From assembly GCF_002732165.1 (NCBI RefSeq), contig NZ_MRZO01000010.1:1-59371 (forward strand): a DNA stretch of 59,371 nucleotides, read 5' to 3'. The notes under the pieces are model-generated. The model did not search any database and was not told the origin of the DNA. It saw only the letters and a list, made by a program, of their open reading frames with translations. Source of the DNA: Staphylococcus xylosus (GTDB lineage: Bacteria > Bacillota > Bacilli > Staphylococcales > Staphylococcaceae). Both the position numbers and the translations under genes were made by a program. Positions 1 to 7,308 of the stretch are shown one piece after another (position 1 is the first letter of the stretch; the number at the start of each line of letters is the position of its first letter).

Positions 1-95
1 GAAGAGCGCTAGCCGAAGACTACAGGCTAAGGCAGTGCCCGCGGAAAGCGTGCACAAAAAAACTGCCAACAAAGTCGGAGACTTTGTCGACAGTC
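1..95. repeat. End of a GC-rich structured intergenic repeat
   Basis: This stretch is much richer in G+C than its surroundings and is full of self-complementary parts: GGCAG...CTGCC enclosing GTGC...GCAC, TAGCC...GGCTA, and a strong hairpin CAAAGTC-GGA-GACTTTG inside ACTG...CAGT (62-94). The phrase CCCGCGGAAAGCG recalls a dispersed intergenic repeat seen in many Bacillales genomes; that match is from memory, not a search. The element is cut by the window edge. It could instead be the 3' end of a structured RNA on the plus strand, because a terminator follows directly. Confidence 0.45.
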
Positions 96-97
96 TG

Positions 98-124
98 AAA
101 GCCCTGATTAGGGGGCTTTTTTTA
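98..124 (+). terminator. Rho-independent terminator
   Basis: The stem AAAGCCC/GGGGCTTT with a short loop is followed by a run of T on the plus strand, so it ends a transcript or repeat RNA coming from the left. The stop codon of the opposite-strand Mur ligase lies inside the stem, so this may also slow transcription of that gene. Confidence 0.6.
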
Positions 125-1610
125 GTGTTGTTGTTTGATGTTTGAGTTCTTGTAATATCTTTTTTGCATACTCTTGATCATCGTGGTCGTATTTTTGACC
201 TTTATAATTTTGGGGTTCATTTATACCAGTAAGTAAAATAATCTCATTATTTTTATCTGTTGCATGTAAAAGTGCTTTTATACCTTCTTTTCGCGAAGAG
301 CCACGCAAAACATTACTTGTTCTATAACAATCTGGTAAATGATTAAACATAAAGCGAAGGATTTTTTCTGGGTCTTCATATCCTACTTGTTCTGCAGCAA
401 TCATCAACTTATGAATACCCTGAGGTAATGTATCTACGGTCAATTTTATTTTATCTAAACCTCTCAATCCTATGCCTGTAACCATTGTATTTAAGCTCTT
501 ATTAACACTTTTACTATAATTCAAAGCGTTATTTATAGATTCTTTAATGGCCAAAGCAGTGTGTGCAAAATCCAATATAATCGTATAATCATCTATTTCT
601 ACTATTTGAAAGCGATGTAATGGTGGATCAATTGTGGAAGCAACTTTAACTATTTTCTTTGAATCAAAACCTAATTTGTCTAAAGCAAATATACTTGTAG
701 CTAAGTTTATAAAGTTATGTCCTCCTTTAAATTTAGGTAGGATAGTATATGGAATATCGTTAATCTCGATATCAATAGCGTCATTAGTAATATGATATTG
801 ATAATATGCGTTTTGTGTAGTGGAAAAATGCTGTTCGTCTTTTAAAATAGTATGGTATTCTGCCGTATCTAAATTGATTAAATTTAGTGAGCTTAGTCCA
901 TCTAATCTTAATTTAGCTTTTAAATAGTTAGTCATAGTTCCGTGATATTCTAGATGTTCTGGACTGAAATTAGTAAAAACGGCTAAATCATTTTTGATAA
1001 AATCTGTCCGTCTTTGATCTAGAGCTATAGAAGTAGCCTCGTAAACGATATAATCATAATTTTCATTATAAAAATAATTTATAATCTCAGCCATTTCAAA
1101 ATACATTGGTGTAGTTTGAGTTGAATGATTAAAGTTAAGTTTATTGTAATTACAGTCGTATATTCCCATCGTGCCTATAATAGCCACTTTTTTATCAAGT
1201 TGTGTAAGTAAATTACCGATCATATGACTTGTTGTTGTTTTGCCATTTGTACCTGTAACAGCGATACATTTAATATTTTCAATTGCATTTTTATAAAATA
1301 ATTTGACTAAGTTATTAGCTACTTCTGGAAAATCTGTTATAAAAATAATAGGCATATTGTATTCTAAATGGCTAAATTTAGAGGGAGGCGCATCTGTAAT
1401 CACAAGCAAAGGATTCATTTCGTTAGCACATTGAGCATAATGTGTTACATTTTCTGAATCTTTTAACATGAATAAGGTAGCTAGGCTTATATCTTGGTAC
1501 ATTGAAGTTACTTTTTCACAAATGATTTCTGAATCTAATTTTACACATTTTGAAGGTTCGACTGTATTTTGCTTAATGACTGACAAGATATCTTTAACGG
1601 TTATTTTCAT
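108..1610 (-). CDS. Orphan MurE-like Mur ligase
   Basis: The product (500 aa) belongs to the Mur ligase family, which couples ATP hydrolysis to amide bond formation through an acyl phosphate. The P-loop GTNGKTT is at 120-126, the catalytic Glu region YEAT at 190-193, TNFSPEHLEYHG at 213-224, the KAK lysine region at 231-233, and the C-terminal DFAHT at 347-351. Length and layout fit MurE, which adds the third residue to UDP-MurNAc-dipeptide. However, the place where MurE enzymes carry the DNP-type selectivity motif reads AEQVGYEDP (406-414). I therefore infer a paralogue with a different amino-acid or non-peptidoglycan substrate, not the housekeeping MurE. It stands alone, with a good AGGTGGAG site upstream. 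Substrate unknown. Confidence 0.75.
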   Translation of the reverse strand: MKITVKDILSVIKQNTVEPSKCVKLDSEIICEKVTSMYQDISLATLFMLKDSENVTHYAQCANEMNPLLVITDAPPSKFSHLEYNMPIIFITDFPEVANNLVKLFYKNAIENIKCIAVTGTNGKTTTSHMIGNLLTQLDKKVAIIGTMGIYDCNYNKLNFNHSTQTTPMYFEMAEIINYFYNENYDYIVYEATSIALDQRRTDFIKNDLAVFTNFSPEHLEYHGTMTNYLKAKLRLDGLSSLNLINLDTAEYHTILKDEQHFSTTQNAYYQYHITNDAIDIEINDIPYTILPKFKGGHNFINLATSIFALDKLGFDSKKIVKVASTIDPPLHRFQIVEIDDYTIILDFAHTALAIKESINNALNYSKSVNKSLNTMVTGIGLRGLDKIKLTVDTLPQGIHKLMIAAEQVGYEDPEKILRFMFNHLPDCYRTSNVLRGSSRKEGIKALLHATDKNNEIILLTGINEPQNYKGQKYDHDDQEYAKKILQELKHQTTTLKKAP

Positions 1611-1707
1611 AGTTTATCTCCACCTTTTCTATTCAGTTTCTAACTAATACAAATATAATTAATGTCTTATTAAAAATGTGATTAAGAGATATACGTATGA
1701 AAATCAA

Positions 1708-1737
1708 AAAAGGATCACATAGATTTGTGATCCTTTT
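1708..1737. terminator. Terminator between sigma/anti-sigma pair and Mur ligase
   Basis: Perfect 12-bp stem AAAAGGATCACA/TGTGATCCTTTT with a 6-nt loop, 11 bp beyond the anti-sigma stop codon. A- and T-rich flanks on both sides make it usable in either direction. Confidence 0.8.
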
Positions 1738-1748
1738 AGATAATTTTA

Positions 1749-2558
1749 TTAAACTTCTTTACTAGCCATAATCATTTGTCCTTTAGGTTCTGCGTTGTTT
1801 GGTGAAGGTTCTAAGGTGATGGCGATGGTATCATTCTTGTCTACATCGAGGTCATTTAAGTCGAATACGACCATGCCTTTATTGTTTTTAGTTGCGAATG
1901 TTCCTGCAGGATATGGTTTGTCATCTTTAATGACCCAAACTTGATAAACTTCATTGCCTGTTGTAGCTTCAATATCATTAGCTTCGACCATTAGCTTATT
2001 ATTTGTTTGGCTATTAGATACATAAGCTTGACCCTGTGTTTTTTCCTCATTCATAGATTTCAAATTGATAGCGTGTGTATCATTGGTATTAATCAATGGT
2101 GACGATTGTTTTTGTGATTCTTTGTGGTTAAAATATTGAACGCCATTTCCGATCAATGATAACAATAATAATGCCGCCATAATACCTATAGATAGTTGTT
2201 TGACCCATGTATGCTTAGTTTGCTTATAATCACTTTGTTTATATTGTTGTGATTCATTTGTATTCTGGGTATCACGTTTTTGCAAAGGTGTAGTGTCTTG
2301 ATTGTAGTGACTTGATTGATTCTGTTGATTTTCATGTTCTTCATTAATAACTGCGTCTAATATTCTTTGCTTCATGCCTATTGGAGGTTCAACTTCCTTA
2401 TTACTATAAGGAAGCGTATCGTGAAGAATATTAATGTCATTTAAAGTTTCGTCACTTTCAGAAGAGGAATTTAATTCTTTTTCAATTTCTTCTTTTACAT
2501 GCTCATCCAAATTGTCATTAAAATAATCGTATATTTTATCAACTTTTTTATCGTTCAT
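1749..2558 (-). CDS. RskA-like anti-sigma factor
   Basis: About 269 aa. A hydrophilic N-terminal part (sigma-binding) is followed by one membrane helix (KQLSIGIMAALLLLSLIGNG) near residue 125 and a C-terminal outer domain of the anti-sigma-K type (YQVWVIKDDKPYPAGTF). The gene overlaps the ECF sigma factor by 11 bp, the usual sign of a partner pair. A GTG at 2567 also opens the frame, but AGAAGGGAG is well spaced only for the ATG at 2558, so that start is chosen. No zinc-finger HxxxCxxC motif is seen in the N-terminal part. Expected role: hold the sigma factor at the membrane until an envelope signal triggers release. The signal is unknown. Confidence 0.8.
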   Translation of the reverse strand: MNDKKVDKIYDYFNDNLDEHVKEEIEKELNSSSESDETLNDINILHDTLPYSNKEVEPPIGMKQRILDAVINEEHENQQNQSSHYNQDTTPLQKRDTQNTNESQQYKQSDYKQTKHTWVKQLSIGIMAALLLLSLIGNGVQYFNHKESQKQSSPLINTNDTHAINLKSMNEEKTQGQAYVSNSQTNNKLMVEANDIEATTGNEVYQVWVIKDDKPYPAGTFATKNNKGMVVFDLNDLDVDKNDTIAITLEPSPNNAEPKGQMIMASKEV

Positions 2559-3117
2559 TTTCTTCACGCTCCCTTCTTGAAACTTTTTTAAAGTAGTTAT
2601 TTAAATGTTGTATTGATAATCGAAGTCTGCTCTTTACAGTACCTAAAGGTGTGTTTAATTTATGTGCAATCTCTTGTTGGCTTAACCCTTTATAATAAAA
2701 TAGGGCAATGATATCTTGTTGATCTTTATTTAAATATGAAATCATTTTTTGAATTTGCTCTGAACATTCTTTCTCTAATAAATCATATTCGGGTAAGCCA
2801 CTCAGTTGCAGTCCCTGAAATTCTTCGTTGAATTCACTTTCTGTTACTTTTCGCTTTCTTACAATATCAATTGCTCCATTACGACATAGTGTGATGAGCC
2901 AAGTTGATAATTTACCTTTTTCAGATTTGAAAATTGCTTTTTGATGCCAAATTTTCATAAAAATATCTTGTAATATTTCCTCACTAGATTGCTTGTCTTG
3001 AGTGATTTTATAAGCCAAATTAAATAGCAATGACTCGTACCGATCATATAGGATTTCTAGACTTTTGCTATCCTTATTCTCAACAATCAGTTTATATAGA
3101 TCATTTTCATCTAGCAT
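2548..3117 (-). CDS. ECF-family RNA polymerase sigma factor
   Basis: 189 aa, a typical ECF length. Region 2 is recognisable (LAYKITQDKQSSEEILQDIF, then a WHQKAIF stretch), and region 4 carries the helix-turn-helix LSQQEIAHKLNTPLGTVKSR. It directs RNA polymerase to a small set of promoters and is probably controlled by the overlapping RskA-like anti-sigma factor downstream. The start has a clear AAGGAGGAG site. S. aureus has its own ECF factor (SigS), but this protein paired with an RskA-type partner looks like a different group. Target genes cannot be read from the window; autoregulation is common in the family. Confidence 0.88.
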   Translation of the reverse strand: MLDENDLYKLIVENKDSKSLEILYDRYESLLFNLAYKITQDKQSSEEILQDIFMKIWHQKAIFKSEKGKLSTWLITLCRNGAIDIVRKRKVTESEFNEEFQGLQLSGLPEYDLLEKECSEQIQKMISYLNKDQQDIIALFYYKGLSQQEIAHKLNTPLGTVKSRLRLSIQHLNNYFKKVSRREREENER

Positions 3118-3158
3118 GCCTTCTCCTCCTTGTTTATAAAAATACGTAATACAAATAG

Positions 3159-3188
3159 AAAAAGTTCACCAATCTGGGTGAACTTTTT
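3159..3188. terminator. Bidirectional hairpin upstream of the ECF sigma gene
   Basis: Stem AAAAAGTTCACC/GGGTGAACTTTTT with a 5-nt loop and A/T tracts on both sides. It lies only about 40 bp upstream of the sigma gene's start codon, so it probably insulates the sigma gene from transcription entering from the right. Confidence 0.6.
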
Positions 3189-3594
3189 TACTAAAATATA
3201 CTCATAAAATAAAAAAGTTAAATATTAAGTTATTATTAGATGATAACTTAATATTTAACTAATGTGTATATAAAGTTATAATGCTTATAAATGAATATTA
3301 TTTATAAATTTTGAAAATGTTGTTATAAACTATTGGTTTGCTGAGTGAATTTAAATCAGTTCGTCGTTAGTGTTTAAGTTGGATTTTGAGTGTTGGGGCC
3401 ATGCGACCATTGAAATAATTACTTTCATTTTCAGTAGTATTTAACCTATGATAAATTAAAGTGACAGTATTGGATATTTAAGTTAAATAAATTCTGTATT
3501 GATAAGATCTAATCGACTAACGACTAATAGCAACCTATAAAAGTAAGCGTTCGCTAATATAATACTTGATTTTTAAAATTATAGGAGGGTAAAT
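3189..3594. other. Non-coding spacer with an 18-bp perfect inverted repeat
   Basis: About 400 bp without a convincing gene. It holds an AT-rich perfect 18-bp inverted repeat (3216-3233 and 3243-3260, 9-nt loop) and a single copy of a STAR-like core, TGTTGGGGCC, near 3393. No small ORF with a ribosome binding site was found. The right end must contain the promoter of the acetyltransferase at 3595. Confidence 0.6.
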
Positions 3595-4095
3595 ATGGAT
3601 TTCTATTCTAGAGATTTAATAGATACAGATATAGATGACATAAATGAATTACATAATTTAACAGAAGTAACTAAGTACCAAACTTGGAAGACGCAAAGTA
3701 ATGAGGAAACAAAGCAATTTCTTCGTGAAGTTATAAATCAAGATTCGAATGTAGTTTATAATGTTTTAGTTAATCCTGATACTGATAAAGTTATTGGGAC
3801 GATACAATTAGTTATAGATGAAGTGAACAAAAGTGCCGAAATTGAATTTATTATCCATCCGAATTATTGGAACAATGGTATCGCAACAAATATAGCCAAA
3901 ACCATTATAAAATATGCTTTTAAAGTGCTGAAATTAAACAGAGTAGCGGCATCTATTGATTCAAACAATACAGCAGCAAGAATGGTGTTACAAAATTTAG
4001 AAATGAAGTTAGAAGGCGTCTTAAGAGAAAATAGACTAGTAGACGGTGAATATAGGGATACATTAAGTTATGCTATTTTGAGAAGTGAATACTAA
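3595..4095 (+). CDS. GNAT family N-acetyltransferase (RimJ/RimL type)
   Basis: 166 aa. Transfers the acetyl group of acetyl-CoA to an amine. The acetyl-CoA binding region is the stretch WNNGIATNIAKTIIKYAF (about 103-120). The C-terminal NTAARMVLQNLEMKLEGVLR and the closing YRDTLSYAILR are typical of the RimJ/RimL (Acetyltransf_3) branch, which acts on protein N-termini, antibiotics or small amines. The start ATG follows a strong AGGAGGG. It is a single-gene unit with its own terminator at 4101-4137. The substrate cannot be named from sequence. Confidence 0.82.
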   Translation: MDFYSRDLIDTDIDDINELHNLTEVTKYQTWKTQSNEETKQFLREVINQDSNVVYNVLVNPDTDKVIGTIQLVIDEVNKSAEIEFIIHPNYWNNGIATNIAKTIIKYAFKVLKLNRVAASIDSNNTAARMVLQNLEMKLEGVLRENRLVDGEYRDTLSYAILRSEY

Positions 4096-4100
4096 CTATA

Positions 4101-4139
4101 AAGAGCCACTTCTTAATTTCTTAAGTTAGTGGCTCTTGC
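4101..4139. terminator. Terminator after GNAT gene
   Basis: Stem AAGAGCCAC/GTGGCTCTT around a 19-nt loop, six bp after the stop codon of the acetyltransferase. The weak T-run makes it a moderate terminator. Confidence 0.65.
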
Positions 4140-4254
4140 ACCTAAGTATATACTCAGGTGTCCAATTTTGGAAATCAATGGAACTTATGCATGAGCATAA
4201 GCACAGGTAAACATTAAACTCTTTCGAATGTCAGGGTATGGCAACGAAAGCTTT

Positions 4255-4842
4255 TTAAATGCTTGAGCCTTGCATCGGCAAATGTGAAGTTTGGTCATAG
4301 TTGATAATAGTACAATGACCATCAGCAATTTTTAGCGTGCTCATACTGCCGTTTGTAAGTTTTGTGATACCTGTGCCCAAATTGCCATTTGAGTAATGAT
4401 GAAATATTGCATTGATAAAAGCTCCGTGAGAAATAATTAATATGTTTTTATCTTTGTAAGTATTATTAACTAAATCTATACCTTTTAAGAAGCGGTCTTT
4501 AATTACCGCTTCTTTTTCTTTATTTGGATAGATGAGTGAAGGGAATTTTGCACTGCGTTCTTCTGGAGTTAAACCTTCAGCATCTCCAAAAGAAACTTCG
4601 ATAAAAGCTTCGTTCTCTATTAACGGAATATTTAAGTAATGTTGAATCCATTGTGCAGTTGTTTTAGCCCTTGATAATGGGCTTGTAAGAATAACATCCC
4701 AGTGTGACTCCTTTAAATATTGGCCACATGCTTTGGCTTGTTCGATACCTTTGTCATTTAAAGGAGTATTTGTAAGTCCTTGTAATCTCCCAGCAGTATT
4801 CCAATCAGTTTCCCCATGTCTGATAAAACATATTTTCGTCAT
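4255..4842 (-). CDS. Histidine phosphatase family protein (phosphoglycerate mutase-like)
   Basis: 195 aa. The N-terminal IRHGETDWN motif holds the catalytic His that forms a phospho-histidine. The later residues PLSRAKTTA and ISHGAFINAIFHH supply the conserved Arg and second His of the branch-1 histidine phosphatases. Such proteins include cofactor-dependent phosphoglycerate mutases, alpha-ribazole phosphatases and broad phosphatases; this short form is more likely a phosphatase. The reading frame also opens with a TTG at 4851, but the AGAGG site is correctly spaced for the ATG at 4842. Monocistronic, convergent with the GNAT gene. Confidence 0.82.
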   Translation of the reverse strand: MTKICFIRHGETDWNTAGRLQGLTNTPLNDKGIEQAKACGQYLKESHWDVILTSPLSRAKTTAQWIQHYLNIPLIENEAFIEVSFGDAEGLTPEERSAKFPSLIYPNKEKEAVIKDRFLKGIDLVNNTYKDKNILIISHGAFINAIFHHYSNGNLGTGITKLTNGSMSTLKIADGHCTIINYDQTSHLPMQGSSI

Positions 4843-4938
4843 TATAATCAACCTCTGTCATTGTATTATCTTATAAAAGTATTTTGAAACTAAAATTTTG
4901 ATTTTAGCATGTAATTTTTTTCATAAAATATAGTGCGT

Positions 4939-4984
4939 AAAAAAGTGAGAAACCTACTTTGTATAATAGGATGCTCACTTTAGT
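4939..4984. terminator. Terminator-like hairpin
   Basis: Stem AAAGTGAG/CTCACTTT with an inner CCTA/TAGG pair. It lies between the M20 amidohydrolase end and the histidine phosphatase promoter, and probably ends the esterase-M20 transcript on the minus strand. Confidence 0.55.
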
Positions 4985-5044
4985 TGTTAATTATATTATT
5001 ATTTTGGAGAAAATCAAAGAAAGCAACATTTTACAAAAGATGTA

Positions 5045-6295
5045 TTAATCTTCTAATGTTGTTTCTAATTTGGCTAACTCAATCGTTGTATTTATATAAA
5101 CTTGAATACCTTTGGCAATTTGTTGCTCAGTGACAGATTCTTCTGGTGAATGACTAATACCTTTTTTACAAGGAATGAAAATCATACTCGTTGGACAAAT
5201 AGGTGCGAAATTCATCGCATCATGGCCTGCACCACTATACATATAACGGAAACTATAGTCAGACTGAAGACAACTTAGTTCAGTGATTTGAGCTATTTTA
5301 TGATTGAAACTTTGTGGCTTGTCTTGCCCTAAGTCTTCTAAATGATATGCTGTTTTGCGTTTTTGAGTAATAGCTTGAATTTGTTGCTGGATTTCTGTAA
5401 CAACTTGTTCCCGTACTGTCAGATCTTTTCCTCGAATATCAATAAGTAAAGTGACTTCTCCTGGAATTGCATTCATCGTATTTGGATATACATTTGCGTA
5501 ACCAACTGTCGTAACAATTCCCTGATCATGATAAGTTTGGCCTATAGATTCAATACTTAAAATAATTTCTGACGATGTAGTAAGTGCATCAATTCTCATA
5601 GGCATAGGGGTAGAACCAGAATGACTCGTGACACCTTGGATATTTAACTTGAAACGATGAGGGGCAGCAATATCTGTGACAATACCAATATCTTTGTTGT
5701 TCTTTTCAAGTATTGGACCTTGTTCAATGTGTAGCTCTAAGAAAGCTTTAATTTGGTTGCGTTCAAATAATGCAGCCTTGCCGTGCATGTCTTGAGATAA
5801 GGGTTCGACGACATCATAAAGTATATTGCCTTCATTATCTTTAATATGTTTCATGTCTGATTTAGTCATCTTACCTGTTAGGTATTTGCTTCCTAATGTA
5901 GCCTCGTTAAATCTTGTTGACTCCTCACAGGCAAAGGCGATGACGATGATAGGGTGATCAGTTTCGATTTGGTGTGTATTTAAATGTTCAATAACCTCTA
6001 ATGCTCCTAGTACACCTAGTAACCCGTCATATTGGCCACCGTCTTTTACAGTATCGATGTGAGAACCTAAAACTACAGGCTTCAAAGATGGGTCTTTACC
6101 TTCTCTACGTGCAATGACATTTCCGAAGAAATCAAAATATACATCTAAGCCAGCTTTTTGACACAACATAGAAAACTTTAATGCAGCTAACCTCTCTGGA
6201 TGTGTAAAGGCGATACGATTAATACCACCATTTTGTTCATTTCGAGCAAAGTTATTAAACGTTTGAAAATTATCTAAAACATTTTGCAAATTCAC
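5045..6295 (-). CDS. M20 family Zn-dependent amidohydrolase (AllC/carbamoylase-like)
   Basis: About 416 aa. Metal-binding and catalytic motifs of the M20 carbamoylase/allantoate amidohydrolase group are all present: GSHIDTV, GGQYDGLLG, CEEST, LHIEQGP, SHSGSTPM, SGAGHDA and GISHSPEE. The group hydrolyses N-carbamoyl-amino acids, allantoate or ureidoglycolate. It is a distant paralogue of the allC gene at 7309, so a different ureido substrate is likely. An ATG at 6304 opens the frame, but AAGGAGA touches it; the GTG at 6295 is better spaced and is chosen. It lies about 20 bp downstream of the esterase gene, probably co-transcribed and translationally close. Confidence 0.8.
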   Translation of the reverse strand: MNLQNVLDNFQTFNNFARNEQNGGINRIAFTHPERLAALKFSMLCQKAGLDVYFDFFGNVIARREGKDPSLKPVVLGSHIDTVKDGGQYDGLLGVLGALEVIEHLNTHQIETDHPIIVIAFACEESTRFNEATLGSKYLTGKMTKSDMKHIKDNEGNILYDVVEPLSQDMHGKAALFERNQIKAFLELHIEQGPILEKNNKDIGIVTDIAAPHRFKLNIQGVTSHSGSTPMPMRIDALTTSSEIILSIESIGQTYHDQGIVTTVGYANVYPNTMNAIPGEVTLLIDIRGKDLTVREQVVTEIQQQIQAITQKRKTAYHLEDLGQDKPQSFNHKIAQITELSCLQSDYSFRYMYSGAGHDAMNFAPICPTSMIFIPCKKGISHSPEESVTEQQIAKGIQVYINTTIELAKLETTLED

Positions 6296-6314
6296 TATAA
6301 ACATTCTCCTTCAA

Positions 6315-7136
6315 TTAAACGAGTTGGTTTAAAAAATGTACGGTCTTCTTATATAAATCAATGCTAGTTTCATTTACTGTTCTATCAAAGTCATGTTGGT
6401 TATCATCTAAAGTTTCTATATGACAATTTTTCACATTTTGATAGATATATTCACTTTCGCTATATGGGACATCTGGATCATTGATACAATGGACAATGAA
6501 CGTTGGCGGAAAGTGATTGAGTTGTTGAGCTGAAATATTATAATCACTTTGCGTTGAGGTCTGAATACCTAAATACTCTAGCCATTTAGCTTCTCCACGT
6601 GCATGTATATAAATAGGATATCTGGCTTGCATAAGACCAGATGTTAACGGTTGCTCTTGAATCAATTGATTCAGTATCTCAGGAGTAATTTTAGATGATA
6701 GTGTTTGGTATTGTGAATTTGGTCTTAAAAATGATGGTACATGTACACGGCAATAACCATAAAAATCAACAATGCCATCGACTTGACGATGTGTTGAGAC
6801 AATCATTGCTAAAAAAGCACCTGCAGAACGACCGAATGTAAATAAAGGTATTGATGGATAGCGTTGTTTAATTGCATCATATTGTAGTAAAGCATCACTA
6901 ATGATTGTGTTTATATTACTTTCAGGTGCCAGACGGTAAGAAGCTAGGACGAGATGAAAGTCTTGTGTTAATAAATCTATGTAATTCTGTGAAAGATCGT
7001 CAGGGCTTCCAAAGATTAATCCGCCACCATGAAAGTACGTTATAACGCCTTTTGCGTGTTTATTTTGTGCTTCAATAACTGTAAAAGGTAAGGTGAATCC
7101 ATCTTCAGTCATAATTTTAGAATGATATTGAGACAA
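6315..7136 (-). CDS. Alpha/beta hydrolase, HSL-type esterase
   Basis: About 273 aa. The HGGG oxyanion-hole motif of the hormone-sensitive-lipase group, the nucleophile elbow GRSAGA, the acid in NDPDVPY and the His in DNQHDFD make a full catalytic triad. No signal peptide, so cytoplasmic. Paired with the downstream M20 amidohydrolase, it may act on an amide or ester made in ureide breakdown; that is inference only. The ATG at 7145 directly abuts the AGGAGG site, while the TTG three codons later (7136) has normal spacing and is chosen. Transcription is divergent from the allantoate operon, with about 170 bp between the genes. Confidence 0.78.
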   Translation of the reverse strand: MSQYHSKIMTEDGFTLPFTVIEAQNKHAKGVITYFHGGGLIFGSPDDLSQNYIDLLTQDFHLVLASYRLAPESNINTIISDALLQYDAIKQRYPSIPLFTFGRSAGAFLAMIVSTHRQVDGIVDFYGYCRVHVPSFLRPNSQYQTLSSKITPEILNQLIQEQPLTSGLMQARYPIYIHARGEAKWLEYLGIQTSTQSDYNISAQQLNHFPPTFIVHCINDPDVPYSESEYIYQNVKNCHIETLDDNQHDFDRTVNETSIDLYKKTVHFLNQLV

Positions 7137-7233
7137 ACCTATCATCCTCCTATATATAAAATTTGCTAACTATAGTATCTCAAAGAAATGTTTAGAAGTA
7201 TTTGTATAAATCGAATAAAAGTCTCAACCATTA

Positions 7234-7275
7234 TTGTTAGAAATGTGAATGATAACTAAAATGTAAACGCTTATA
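7234..7275 (+). promoter_or_regulatory. Promoter of allantoate operon with overlapping cre box
   Basis: A -35 TTGTTA (7234-7239), 17-bp spacer and -10 TAAAAT (7257-7262) precede the allC gene. ATGTAAACGCTTATA (7261-7275) matches the CcpA cre consensus WTGNAANCGNWNNCW at all fixed positions but one and covers the end of the -10 and the start point. CcpA bound there should block initiation, so the operon is predicted to be repressed by preferred sugars. Confidence 0.6.
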
Positions 7276-7308
7276 ATTGGTTGTGAAATGAAAAAGGAGT
7301 TGAATTTA

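Noticed and set aside
1..60. tmRNA, RNase P RNA or 6S RNA 3' end
   Set aside because: None of the conserved sequences I remember for those RNAs match.
3390..3405. STAR element
   Set aside because: Only a single core-like sequence without the tandem repeats that define these elements.
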